This document shows positions 31,878 through 39,836 of a DNA stretch of 47,727 nt, piece by piece. A program made the translations under genes and the position numbers. Source of the DNA: a virus; the IMG/VR virus record IMGVR_UViG_3300048839_000484, positions 1 through 47,727 of that record; one strand, 5' to 3'. How positions within the stretch are numbered: position 1 is the first letter of the stretch; every line of letters starts with the position of its first letter. The notes below the pieces were generated by a model. That model searched no databases. It was not told where the DNA came from and was given only the letters and a program-made list of their open reading frames with translations.

Positions 31878-32609
31878 GTGGCGAGAAAGCCCAAGCCGGG
31901 CGTCGACTGGAAGGCCATCGAGGCCGAATACCGCGCCGGCAAGCTGTCCATCCGACAGATCGCAGCAAATCATGGTGTTGACGAGAAGGCGATCCGCAAG
32001 CGGGCGGACAAGGGCGGCTGGACGCGCGACCTTGAGCCCGAGGTGGACCGCAGGGTCCGCAATGCCCTCGTCCCCGTGATCGGTCCGCAGCCCGGTCCGC
32101 AAGACGAGAAGGCCCAGGCCGAGGCGAAGGCGGCCGAGGAGGAAACGATCGACCACGCGGCCCGGCGCTCGATCGAGGTGGTGCTGACCCATCGCAAGGA
32201 CATTGCAGAGGCGCGCGACCTTGTGGAGCGGATGCTGGCCGAATTGAACGATCAAACGCTGTACCGCGGGGCGATCGAGCAACTGATCGAGCATGTGATG
32301 GCCGGGGGCGGCATGGCTGGCGCGATGGAGCGCGCGATGCTGAAACAGGCGTTGACCCTGCCGAACCGCGTCAAGACTTTGGTTAATCTTTCCGGGGCCT
32401 TGGGCAACGTCGTTAAACTGGAACGGCAGGTGTTCGGGCTGGAGGAAAAGGCGATCGTCGATCCCGTCGAGAAGGACCGCGCGGAAAAGACCCGCACCGG
32501 CTCGAGGAGCGCCGAGGAGCTTGCCAAGGCCATGCTTGGCATCGTGGAGCGAGCAGCGCGGGAAAAGGCCGAGGCCGCCCGTGCCAAACAGGAGGAGACG
32601 CGGCATTGA
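31878..32609 (+). CDS. Terminase small subunit
   Basis: The protein has 243 residues, starting at GTG with GGAGGAT seven bases upstream. Residues 9-50 form a helix-turn-helix (WKAIEAEYRAGKLSIRQIAANHGVDEKAIRKRADKGGW) of the type that recognises the packaging site. The remainder is a long helical, probably oligomeric domain with an Ala/Glu/Lys tail. It precedes the large terminase by 1.5 kb of small genes. The role is to bind phage DNA and present it to the large subunit. Confidence 0.8.
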   Translation: MARKPKPGVDWKAIEAEYRAGKLSIRQIAANHGVDEKAIRKRADKGGWTRDLEPEVDRRVRNALVPVIGPQPGPQDEKAQAEAKAAEEETIDHAARRSIEVVLTHRKDIAEARDLVERMLAELNDQTLYRGAIEQLIEHVMAGGGMAGAMERAMLKQALTLPNRVKTLVNLSGALGNVVKLERQVFGLEEKAIVDPVEKDRAEKTRTGSRSAEELAKAMLGIVERAAREKAEAARAKQEETRH

Positions 32610-32812
32610 AGATCAAGGTGGAAGTCGAAATTGAAGTGGCCGAGGGCCAGAAGGGGATCGACGCTTTGATGCAGCAGACCGCGCTGGCGCAGCAGATGAC
32701 CGAGAAGCTGGCCTTTCATGCGGTTGATCAAGCAATGGAGCTTGGCACCCCGATCAACGTGGGCGCGAAGGTGACGGAAAATATCGCCGTCGTGATAACC
32801 GTGACGCCGTGA
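32606..32812 (+). CDS. Small hypothetical protein (TTG start)
   Basis: The protein has 68 residues. TTG overlaps the terminase small subunit stop and has GGAGGAG eight bases upstream. Alternating strand-like ends (KIKVEVEIEVAEG and NIAVVITVTP) flank a helix. No motif was recognised. Confidence 0.55.
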   Translation: MKIKVEVEIEVAEGQKGIDALMQQTALAQQMTEKLAFHAVDQAMELGTPINVGAKVTENIAVVITVTP

Positions 32813-33030
32813 AATTCGTCGCGACCAGGCGCAACCCGACATCGGCGCAGCTTGTCGTGGTGAAGGACAGCGAAGGCGCGACGGTGGCGCAAATCGCCGC
32901 CGGCTTCTATGGTGCCACCGATTTGCGGCGCCAGGAGGCGCTGATCGGCTGGATTGTGAAGGCGTGCGAGCAATTCGAGGCCGTCAATCCCGACGAGCCA
33001 TTTCCAAAGGGGACTTCCGATGCTGGCTGA
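32809..33030 (+). CDS. Small hypothetical protein (GTG start)
   Basis: This 73-residue protein is coupled by a GTGA overlap. It has two or three strands followed by a helix (ALIGWIVKACEQFEAV). No family was recognised. The end overlaps the start of the following membrane protein gene. Confidence 0.5.
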   Translation: MKFVATRRNPTSAQLVVVKDSEGATVAQIAAGFYGATDLRRQEALIGWIVKACEQFEAVNPDEPFPKGTSDAG

Positions 33031-33565
33031 ATTCCTGCAGGTTTCAGGGCTGATATTCTGGCTTGTGGCCGGCGTAGCCGCCGGGCTGGTCGCGATCGCG
33101 ACGTCAAAGGACAACGAGGTGGGGGCACTCGTTATCGCCGGCATTGCTTTGCTGGCGATGTTCCTGTTCACCGACGCGCCTGCGCATGTGTCACCATGGG
33201 CGCTGTTGCTGATCCCGCTCTATTTCGCGATCGGCGTGGCCTATGCGATCCGCAAATGGCGGGGGCTAATCAGGCAGCGCAAGACGGAGGCGGCCGAAAC
33301 CTACAAAATCTATACGGCGAACCCGCGTCCGGTCGCAGGTCCCAATCAGCTTTCCCCGGCGCATGAAAGCTTCGCGGAATGGGCCAAGACCAAGCGGCCG
33401 GCGTGGAACGAGAACAAGGAGCGCATTGCCGGCTGGATCGGCCTTTGGCCGTGGTCGCTGGCGTGGCAAGTCCTGAAATTCCCGTGGCGCCTTGTCGTCT
33501 GGATCGGAGAGCGGTTCCGCGGCATGTTCGAGCGCATGAGCGAGCGCCTTTGGAACGAGGCGTGA
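33020..33565 (+). CDS. Three-helix membrane protein
   Basis: This 181-residue protein has transmembrane helices at about 10-28, 35-51 and 59-77, then a basic, Trp-rich cytoplasmic tail of 100 residues with possible amphipathic helices (WPWSLAWQVLKFPWRLVVWIGERF). It lies between the two terminase genes, away from the lysis cassette. An additional holin or a superinfection-exclusion membrane protein are both possible, and neither is proven. Confidence 0.6.
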   Translation: MLAEFLQVSGLIFWLVAGVAAGLVAIATSKDNEVGALVIAGIALLAMFLFTDAPAHVSPWALLLIPLYFAIGVAYAIRKWRGLIRQRKTEAAETYKIYTANPRPVAGPNQLSPAHESFAEWAKTKRPAWNENKERIAGWIGLWPWSLAWQVLKFPWRLVVWIGERFRGMFERMSERLWNEA

Positions 33566-33747
33566 AGGACACCGTAAAGTGCCCGCGGTGCGGCGTTTCC
33601 GTGCCGCGGGAGCAGATCAACGCCAAGAACAGGTGCCATGACCGATGCCCGCTGACCACCGATCCGACGGCCGCCAGGGTATCGACGAGGTGCAGCCCCT
33701 CCCCGTCGACGCGCACTACCTCGAAATCGCACATATCCGCGAATTGA
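33562..33747 (+). CDS. Small zinc-ribbon protein overlapping the next gene
   Basis: This 61-residue protein has a GTG start overlapping the preceding stop. CPRCG (7-11) and CHDRC (25-29) form a compact zinc ribbon. The C-terminal half is Ser/Thr-rich and shares 103 bp with the following gene in another frame, so only the ribbon may be functionally constrained. Confidence 0.45.
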   Translation: MKDTVKCPRCGVSVPREQINAKNRCHDRCPLTTDPTAARVSTRCSPSPSTRTTSKSHISAN

Positions 33748-33899
33748 TGGACGCCATGGCCGCGGACGTCGGCCGGGTGCTGGCCGGCCGCGAGGTCCTT
33801 ACTTTCTTTGCAGCCAACGAAGCCGAGGCGCAGCGCGCGCGCGAGCAGTTTGACCCGAATATCCGGGTGGTGGTGATCGGGAGGATACCGCCGGCATGA
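33645..33899 (+). CDS. Small hypothetical protein
   Basis: This 84-residue protein has a central helix (LEIAHIRELMDAMAADVGRVL) and a C-terminal alpha/beta unit (FAANEAEAQRAREQFDPNIRVVVIG). No clear Shine-Dalgarno precedes the ATG, and translation may be coupled to the overlapping zinc-ribbon gene. Function is unknown. Confidence 0.5.
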   Translation: MPADHRSDGRQGIDEVQPLPVDAHYLEIAHIRELMDAMAADVGRVLAGREVLTFFAANEAEAQRAREQFDPNIRVVVIGRIPPA

Positions 33900-34102
33900 T
33901 CCGCGAGGAGGACTTGAAGGTCGAGGCATTGACCAGACCGCCCGGCGGCCAGCATGTAGGCTCAGAAACCGGCGTGCGCGTGACGCATATTCCATCCGGG
34001 CTTGTGGCCGAGTGCAAGACTGACCGCTCGCAGCAGCGCAATCGCCAGATCGCGCTCGATATGATCGCTGGCGGACTGACATCGCCGCACTATCGCCCAT
34101 GA
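33896..34102 (+). CDS. Mini class-I release-factor-like (GGQ) protein
   Basis: This 68-residue protein has PPGGQHVGSETGVRVTHIPSGLVAE (residues 15-39) followed by DRSQQRNRQIALDMI (43-57), which is the RF-1 catalytic domain signature: GGQ at 17-19, then the IxHxPTG strand and the RSQxxNxxxA helix. Stand-alone GGQ proteins act in peptidyl-tRNA hydrolysis on ribosomes (ArfB/PrfH type), but those are longer and have a basic ribosome-binding tail that is not evident here. Small versions are seen in phage packaging modules. It is coupled to the large terminase (ATGA). Molecular role is uncertain. Confidence 0.75.
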   Translation: MIREEDLKVEALTRPPGGQHVGSETGVRVTHIPSGLVAECKTDRSQQRNRQIALDMIAGGLTSPHYRP

Positions 34103-35691
34103 ACGAGGACCGCGACATCGTGGCAGAGCTTGCCGCGAAGATTGCGGCCATGCCGGCCGAGAAGCAGGCCGAGCTTGAGGACGGGCTGGCCGAGGAGCTT
34201 GCCGCCAAGTGGCGCCCGGACCCGCGCAACAAGCCCCAGGTGGAAGCATTCTATTCCCCGGCGCAGATCATGCTGTTCGGCGGCGCCGCGGGCGGTGGCA
34301 AGACGGACCTGATCATCGGGCTGGCGCTCGAGAGCCACGAAAAGAGCGTGATATTCCGCCGGCAGAGCATGGACCTGCGGGACATCGAGAACCGCCTGTT
34401 GCACCTCAATCGCAGCCGCGCCGGCTGGAACGGCCAGAAAAGCTATTTGAAGCAGGGCGAACAGGTTATCGAGCTAGGCCACCTTGGCCGCCCGGGCGAC
34501 GAGCAGGACTGGCAGGGCCGGCCCCATGACCTGATCGCCTTCGACGAGGGCGCGCAGATTGAGGAACACAAGGTCCGCTTTGTGATCGGATGGCTGCGAT
34601 CCGCGCGCAAGCAGGACGGCAGCGTGGTGCGGCGCCGGGTGATCATCGGCAGCAATCCACCGGTCGGTGGCGAGGGCGAGTGGTTGATCGACTGGTTTGC
34701 CCCATGGCTCAATCCGTTGCATCCGAAATATGGAACCGTGAAGCCGGGCGAGCTTCTATGGGCGATCATCAGCGAGCAGGGCGAGACGATATGGGTTGAG
34801 GGTCCGGGCTGGTACCAGGTCGAGGGCGAGCCCCGGCCGATCATGGCCATGTCGCGGACGTTCATTCCCTCGTTCCTGAAAAACAACCCGTATCTGGCCG
34901 GCACCGGCTACGAAGCGCAGATCATGCAGCTTCAAGAGCCGTGGCGGACCGCCATGCTGACCGGCAATTTCATGACCGGCCGGCGCGACCATGCGCAGCA
35001 GATCATCCCGGGGGCATGGGTCGACGCGGCCAATGAGCGATGGAAGCGCGGCAAGCCCAAGGTTTCCATGACCGCGATCGCGTGCGACGTCGCCCAGGGC
35101 GGGCTGGCGAACACCTCGATCGCCCGGCTTTGGGGCACATGGTTTGACGAAATGATCCGCGAGCCCGGCCGCAACACCCCGAACGGGCCGAGCATCGCGG
35201 CCCTGATCATCCAGCACCGCCGCGGCATGGCCGAGGTGACGCTGGATTTGACCGGCGGATGGGGCATCAGCGCGCGCGACCACCTCCAGGCCATGGACAT
35301 CGACGTGGCGCCATGCGTGTTTTCGGCCAAGTCCGGCAAGACGACGAAGGACCACAAATTCAAATTCGGCAACCTGCGGGCGCAAATGTACTGGCAATTC
35401 CGCGAGGGGCTGGACCCGGAGAGCAAGGAGGACATCGCCCTGCCGCCGGACCCCAAGGTGAAGGCGCAGCTTTGCACCCCGCGCTTTGAAATCAAGGGCA
35501 ATGAGCTTTACGTCGAGGACAAAGAGGACATCGAAAAGCGGCTCGGAACCACGGTGGACGAGGCCGACGCGATCGTGATGGCATGGTGGCGGCGCGGCTT
35601 CTATGGTATCGCGCAGGCCATGCGGAAGGGCGACCGCAACAAGATGGGGACGACAGCGGAACCCGCCGATCCGCTCAATTGGGAGGATTGA
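34099..35691 (+). CDS. Terminase large subunit
   Basis: This 530-residue protein has the usual length. The ATPase domain carries Walker A GGAAGGGKT (61-69) and Walker B LIAFDE (145-150), with a coupling-type SNPP segment following. The nuclease domain has ACDVAQGG with D330, a DLTGGWG segment and a final DEADAIVMAWW, giving the acidic triad for metal-dependent DNA cleavage. It powers genome packaging into the prohead with the small subunit encoded upstream. It is translationally coupled to the GGQ protein. Confidence 0.93.
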   Translation: MNEDRDIVAELAAKIAAMPAEKQAELEDGLAEELAAKWRPDPRNKPQVEAFYSPAQIMLFGGAAGGGKTDLIIGLALESHEKSVIFRRQSMDLRDIENRLLHLNRSRAGWNGQKSYLKQGEQVIELGHLGRPGDEQDWQGRPHDLIAFDEGAQIEEHKVRFVIGWLRSARKQDGSVVRRRVIIGSNPPVGGEGEWLIDWFAPWLNPLHPKYGTVKPGELLWAIISEQGETIWVEGPGWYQVEGEPRPIMAMSRTFIPSFLKNNPYLAGTGYEAQIMQLQEPWRTAMLTGNFMTGRRDHAQQIIPGAWVDAANERWKRGKPKVSMTAIACDVAQGGLANTSIARLWGTWFDEMIREPGRNTPNGPSIAALIIQHRRGMAEVTLDLTGGWGISARDHLQAMDIDVAPCVFSAKSGKTTKDHKFKFGNLRAQMYWQFREGLDPESKEDIALPPDPKVKAQLCTPRFEIKGNELYVEDKEDIEKRLGTTVDEADAIVMAWWRRGFYGIAQAMRKGDRNKMGTTAEPADPLNWED

Positions 35692-35693
35692 GG

Positions 35694-36464
35694 ATGACGG
35701 TTCGACGCTGGTTTCTGGCCTTTTTCCTGATCCCGGCCATATGGCTGGCCGCGCTCACCCTGCCGGCGCCAGGGCAGAAGGTGACGGGCGGTGGCGTCCC
35801 GATCATCACGACGCAGGCCGAGCCGCCACCCGCCGTCGAGGTGCGCATGTACGGCATGACCGGGCTGGCCGGCAAGCTGTTGGGCTTTTCGCTCGGGGTT
35901 TACGACGTCATGCGCGAGGTGGCGGCCAAGCACCCGACCGTCAGGACTTACGAGCGCACGCACTGGCAATGGCGCGCGGTGCTGGCGACCGCGGAGGCAA
36001 ACTACAAGATCGACGGCAAGCCGATCATCCTGATAGGCCACAGCCTTGGCGCCAACGCCGCGGTGCGCATAGCCACCCGGCTACTCGACAAGGGCATCCC
36101 CGTGGCCGCGGTCTTTGCCTACGATCCGACGCCGCTGGTCTTGTGCGTCCCGCGCAACGTGCAGGCGGCGATCGGCTGGCAGCGGACATGGTGGTTCCAG
36201 CTTGGCGGCGGCAACCTCGAGCCGTGCAACGACTTTGCCGGCGCGATCGAGAAGCACAACACCGATCGGCAGGTGGAAAACGTCGACGTCCCGGGCGGCC
36301 ATGTATGGGTCGACGACGCGCCGCAGGTCCATCGGCTGACCATGAAGCACGTCGGAGAGGTGCTGCACATGCTTGCAGAAATTCGTAAGGGAAAACAGGC
36401 AGATAACGATAACCATGATCCCATGTCGATTTTTTCGACCAAGATAGCGGTGGGATTTCAATAA
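35694..36464 (+). CDS. Secreted alpha/beta hydrolase (lipase/esterase-like)
   Basis: This 256-residue protein starts two bases after the terminase. A basic N-terminus and hydrophobic stretch (about 4-24) form a signal peptide or anchor. IILIGHSLGANAA (111-123) is the nucleophile elbow with S117; D144 in AYDPTP and a C-terminal His (H203 or H213) could complete a triad. The fold resembles lipases/thioesterases. Export suggests a target in the envelope, for example acylated surface lipids, during lysis or adsorption. The packaging-module location is unusual. Substrate is unknown. Confidence 0.72.
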   Translation: MTVRRWFLAFFLIPAIWLAALTLPAPGQKVTGGGVPIITTQAEPPPAVEVRMYGMTGLAGKLLGFSLGVYDVMREVAAKHPTVRTYERTHWQWRAVLATAEANYKIDGKPIILIGHSLGANAAVRIATRLLDKGIPVAAVFAYDPTPLVLCVPRNVQAAIGWQRTWWFQLGGGNLEPCNDFAGAIEKHNTDRQVENVDVPGGHVWVDDAPQVHRLTMKHVGEVLHMLAEIRKGKQADNDNHDPMSIFSTKIAVGFQ

Positions 36465-36516
36465 CTTAGCTTCTGGAATATAGTCATAAGATCACAGGGC
36501 CCATAGGACTATAAGC
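36465..36516 (+). promoter_or_regulatory. AT-rich intergenic promoter candidate with inverted repeat
   Basis: This gap holds TATAGT (36479-36484), one base from the sigma-70 -10 consensus, but without a good -35. TATAGTC (36479-36485) pairs with GACTATA (36507-36513); the second arm lies beside the AGGA Shine-Dalgarno (36505-36508) of the next gene. It could be a promoter, an operator or an RNA hairpin that masks the ribosome site. Confidence 0.4.
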
Positions 36517-36822
36517 ATGGCAAAGCTGGAAAGCGGCAGGCTTCAAGCGCATACCCCGGTCTATTCCAAGGGCGAGCTTGCGCAGAGCTTCACGTTCCGC
36601 TGCGGCGTGGTGATCGGCAAGCGGTCCCTGCCGCAAATCCTCGAGAGCGTGGTGGCGCAATTCCACCGCACGATCGAGCTAAACAAGCTCGAGGCCCGTT
36701 GGCCGCCCACCCGGGTCGAAATGACCCCGCACGCCGATTTCATGGGCTTCGAGGCCACGATCGGCACGCCGGTCCGCGAGGCCGGGGCGCCCGTGATCAA
36801 GCTTGTTCCGGCGCTGCATTAG
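36517..36822 (+). CDS. Hypothetical protein
   Basis: This 101-residue protein has AGGA eight bases upstream of its ATG. It has a beta-rich start (FTFRCGVVIG), a central helix (LPQILESVVAQFHRTIEL) and beta-type C-terminus. No family was recognised. Position between terminase and portal suggests a virion-assembly role, unproven. Confidence 0.55.
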   Translation: MAKLESGRLQAHTPVYSKGELAQSFTFRCGVVIGKRSLPQILESVVAQFHRTIELNKLEARWPPTRVEMTPHADFMGFEATIGTPVREAGAPVIKLVPALH

Positions 36823-36839
36823 CATCCACAGCCAAGCAT

Positions 36840-36869
36840 TTGACGACGCAGCCCGAACGGGGCTATTCA
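36840..36869 (+). promoter_or_regulatory. Candidate promoter before the GNAT-like gene
   Basis: TTGACG (36840-36845) and TATTCA (36864-36869) are separated by 18 bp, giving a plausible sigma-70 promoter in the gap after the 36517-36822 gene. It would place the parS-like site at 36919-36934 in the leader. Confidence 0.4.
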
Positions 36870-36918
36870 TTGCGCCGGCAACGGAAGGCCGCGCCATAGG
36901 CGAGGGCGAGCCCGTGCA

Positions 36919-36934
36919 TGTTTCACATGAAACG
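36919..36934 (+). promoter_or_regulatory. parS-like sequence
   Basis: TGTTTCACATGAAACG differs from the universal chromosomal parS site (TGTTTCACGTGAAACA) at two positions. The 14-bp core GTTTCACATGAAAC has one change in the centre. Only one such site was noticed. Host ParB binding is possible, but the altered central CG step may prevent it. Confidence 0.35.
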
Positions 36935-36937
36935 GGG

Positions 36938-37405
36938 GTGCAATTGAGCCCTTTCCTTGCCACGCGCGAAGCCACGATCGACGACATTGCCGACGTGATC
37001 GCCAATGCCGGCGGGATCACGCGCGCCGAAATCGGCGCCAGCACCTTGGCCGAGGACGAGTGGATCGAAGGCTTCACCGAAAGCCTGATCGCCGGCTACG
37101 GCATCGCCATCACCGCCAACGGCCGGCCGATCGCGGTGCTGGTCCATAGCCCGGGGCCGAAGGGCGTCCGGCATACCGACTTCGCTGCCAAGGATGACTT
37201 TTTCGCGCTCGGGGCGCGCGCCGCGCTATTCATGCGCCAGGCCGTCGCGGCCATTTTCAACGAGTATCCCGAACACGCTTTCCTCGCCTCGACCCTATCG
37301 CCGCATCCCGAGGTGGAGCGGTGGTTCCGCGTGCTTGGCCTTGCGCCGGCCGGCGGGCGCCCAGGCGGGCCACAGCACTACAAAGGAGGCTTGCATGTGC
37401 TTTAA
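36938..37405 (+). CDS. GNAT-like (DUF2833-type) virion-module protein
   Basis: The protein has 155 residues from GTG 36938. The frame stays open back to 36803 and a TTG at 36944 is also possible, so the start is uncertain. FLATREATIDDIADVIANAGG, then GYGIAITANGRPIAVLVHSPGP, and FNEYPEHAFLASTLSPHPEVERWFRVLG follow the layout of GNAT-fold proteins found in podovirus structural modules (T7 gp13 region, DUF2833). Whether it has acetyltransferase activity is unclear. Position before the portal gene agrees with the family. Confidence 0.6.
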   Translation: MQLSPFLATREATIDDIADVIANAGGITRAEIGASTLAEDEWIEGFTESLIAGYGIAITANGRPIAVLVHSPGPKGVRHTDFAAKDDFFALGARAALFMRQAVAAIFNEYPEHAFLASTLSPHPEVERWFRVLGLAPAGGRPGGPQHYKGGLHVL

Positions 37406-37724
37406 CGCGCTTTCCGACCTCTACAACAAGAAGGTGCGCAAGATTTGGGGGCAGGGCTCGGAAGCCGAGAGCGGCGCCGTCAATGAAGGCCCGCCGAAGG
37501 GACCGAGCGCCGCCGAAATCCAGCGCCAGGAGGAGCAGCGCCGCGCCGATGCCGCCCAGGAGCGGCTGGTAGCCAACGCCAAGGAGGAGGAGCGGCGCCG
37601 CGGTCGCCGCGCCACCGTGATTTCCGGCGTGTTCGGCGATCCCGCATTCGGGTCCAACGTGGTGCAATCGAGCGCCTACAGCTTGGGCGGCGGATCGGGC
37701 GGCCGGACCAGGCTCGGGGGGTAA
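37395..37724 (+). CDS. Small virion-module protein
   Basis: This 109-residue protein has a GGAGG Shine-Dalgarno and starts inside the end of the GNAT-like gene. The protein begins MCF and has a Gln/Glu/Arg-rich central helix (about 40-78) and a Gly/Ser-rich tail with a SGGRTRLGG end. Small proteins of this kind are frequent just before the portal in podoviruses. Role is unknown. Confidence 0.55.
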   Translation: MCFNALSDLYNKKVRKIWGQGSEAESGAVNEGPPKGPSAAEIQRQEEQRRADAAQERLVANAKEEERRRGRRATVISGVFGDPAFGSNVVQSSAYSLGGGSGGRTRLGG

Positions 37725-37731
37725 CGAGCCC

Positions 37732-39489
37732 ATGGGGCACGCTGACGATTGCATCAAGGCGCACGAAGGCAAGCGCGTCAAGCGCACGCTGGTCGAGCCG
37801 GTCTGGCTCGATTGCATCAAGCTGGCGCTGCCCCTGCACGAAGAATTCACGCCGGGCGACTATCTGAATTCGGCCGAGCGGATGATGCAGGCGCCGCGCG
37901 CCGATGCCAGGGGCCGCAAGCTGTATGACAGCACGGCCGTCATGGGCGTGGACCGCCTATCCAGCGGCATGGAAAGCCTCACGACGCCGCAGTCCGACAA
38001 GTGGCACGGGCTGGCGGCCGATGACACCTTTGCGATCGACCCGACGGACGAGGAAAAGGAATATTTCGAGAAATACCGGGATTACCTGTTTACCGTTCGC
38101 TACGATCCGCGATCCGGCTTTGTGAACATGCACCAGCGCGCGCTGCGGGCGACCGTGGCGCTCGGAAATGGCGTCGGCTTTATCGAGGACGCCATGGGCG
38201 CCGGGGGCATCGAGGTGCCCTATACCTATCGCTATTTGCCGATCACCAAATGCTGGATCGAGCAGAACAAGCAGGGCAACACGGACAGCCTCGATTTCCT
38301 CGAGAACATCAGCGCCCGCGTCATGATGCAGCGGTGGGGCGAGGCTGTGTCGGCCAAGGTGAAGGAATACGCGGCCGACCCGGCCAAGCAATATCAGACC
38401 TTTCCGGTGCTGCATTCCGTCTATCCGCAGACCGATCGGCGCCCCGGCGCCATGGGCATCGCGGCCGGCGAGTGCGCGTCGGCCTACATCGAAATGGAAA
38501 CCCGGCACGTCATCCGGGCCGGTGGTTTCCACGAATTCCCGTTTGTCGTCTATGCGTGGAACCAAAGCGACATCGCGTATAGCGAAAGCGCGTTGATGTT
38601 CGCGCTGGCCGAGGTGAAGGCCCTGCAGGCCATGGGCAAGACCGGGCTGCGGGTCCATCAGATGATGGCCGACCCGCCGCTGGCGGTGGCCCACGACGGC
38701 ATCAAGCAGCGGATGAATTTCAATCCGCGCGCCGTGAACTTCAACATGATGACCGCGGAGGGCAAGCCGCTGGTCGCGCCGATCCACACGGCGCAATTGC
38801 CCCAGGTGTTCAACGAATTCGTGCAGGGCAAGCGCGAAATGGTGGAAAACGCGCTGTATTTGCGGCTGTTCGCCATCCTCGTCCAGAACCCGCAGATGAC
38901 CGCCACCGAGGCCATGATCCGGGCGAACGAGAAGGGCGAATTGCTTGGGCCGGCCGGGTCGCGCATCCAGGCGACCATGGGCCAGATGGTGGACCGCGAA
39001 ACGGCGATCCTTGGCCGCTATGGCGTTTACGAGGAAGGCACCGCGCTGACGCCACCGCGCAGCTTGGGCGGCCGATCGTTCGGCGCCAAGATGACCAGCC
39101 CGCTCGATCGCATCCGCCGCGCCAGCGAGCTTATCGGCATCCGGCAGAGCCTCGACATCGTGTTGCCGCTGGCACAGACCAAGCCCGAAGTGATGGACAA
39201 TTTCGACGGCGACGAGATTGCGCGCATCAGCGTCGAGGTGACCGGGGCGCCGCAGCGCATCCTGTTGCGCCGCGAGGAGGTGGCCGCCACCCGCGAGCAG
39301 CGCGCGGCCGAGCAGGCCCGCCAGGTCGAGGCCGAGGCATTGCGCGCCGAGGGCGAAGCGGCGCAGCAGGCGGCCGTCGGCGCCGAGGCCGTGGCCGGCG
39401 TGGCGCAGAGGCTTGGCCCGGGCATGGTCGACGCCGGCAGCGAGGAACCGCCGCCGCAGCGCGTGGCGCCGCCGCGTAGGGCCGCGTGA
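37732..39489 (+). CDS. Portal (head-tail connector) protein
   Basis: This 585-residue protein matches the T7-type Head-tail_con family: an early LHEEFTPGDY segment, GRKLYDSTAVMGVDRLSSGMES, then KYRDYLFTVRYDPRSGF, and RATVALGNGVGFIED. The C-terminal 80 residues are an Ala/Glu/Gln helix (barrel or crown) followed by a Pro/Arg-rich end. It forms the dodecameric channel for DNA entry and the platform for the tail. It is followed by scaffold and capsid genes in the usual order. Confidence 0.9.
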   Translation: MGHADDCIKAHEGKRVKRTLVEPVWLDCIKLALPLHEEFTPGDYLNSAERMMQAPRADARGRKLYDSTAVMGVDRLSSGMESLTTPQSDKWHGLAADDTFAIDPTDEEKEYFEKYRDYLFTVRYDPRSGFVNMHQRALRATVALGNGVGFIEDAMGAGGIEVPYTYRYLPITKCWIEQNKQGNTDSLDFLENISARVMMQRWGEAVSAKVKEYAADPAKQYQTFPVLHSVYPQTDRRPGAMGIAAGECASAYIEMETRHVIRAGGFHEFPFVVYAWNQSDIAYSESALMFALAEVKALQAMGKTGLRVHQMMADPPLAVAHDGIKQRMNFNPRAVNFNMMTAEGKPLVAPIHTAQLPQVFNEFVQGKREMVENALYLRLFAILVQNPQMTATEAMIRANEKGELLGPAGSRIQATMGQMVDRETAILGRYGVYEEGTALTPPRSLGGRSFGAKMTSPLDRIRRASELIGIRQSLDIVLPLAQTKPEVMDNFDGDEIARISVEVTGAPQRILLRREEVAATREQRAAEQARQVEAEALRAEGEAAQQAAVGAEAVAGVAQRLGPGMVDAGSEEPPPQRVAPPRRAA

Positions 39490-39836
39490 TGGCATGGTTC
39501 AACTCGATCGCGCAGATGTTCAAGCCGGGCACCCGTCGCGGGGCCGCGGCCGAGCTACGGCTGGCGCAAGCCTACAAAGCCGTGTTCACAGGCCATCCGA
39601 CCAGGGCGGACCAAGAGATTGTGCTTTCCGACTTGGCGAGTTATACGGGCTTCTTCAAGTTTTACCCGAGGGACGTTCCCGCGGATGTGTTGCGTTACAG
39701 TGAGGGAATGCGGGCCGCGTTCGGCCACATTCACGGTCAACTGACGCTGACAGCCGAGCAGGAGAGCGGTCTGCAAATGGCCGCCCGCCGCGAAGGCGCA
39801 GCCGACAACGCAGAAGGTAGTTTTGACGATGATTAA
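39489..39836 (+). CDS. Bbp19-like small phage protein
   Basis: This 115-residue protein has ATG overlapping the portal stop (TGATG); GTG 39486 would add one residue. The order RADQEIVLSDLASYTGFF, DVLRYSEGMRAAFGHIHGQLTL resembles the short domain named after Bordetella phage BPP-1 Bbp19, found between portal and scaffold genes. It is probably a minor head or assembly protein. The tail is acidic. Confidence 0.6.
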   Translation: MAWFNSIAQMFKPGTRRGAAAELRLAQAYKAVFTGHPTRADQEIVLSDLASYTGFFKFYPRDVPADVLRYSEGMRAAFGHIHGQLTLTAEQESGLQMAARREGAADNAEGSFDDD

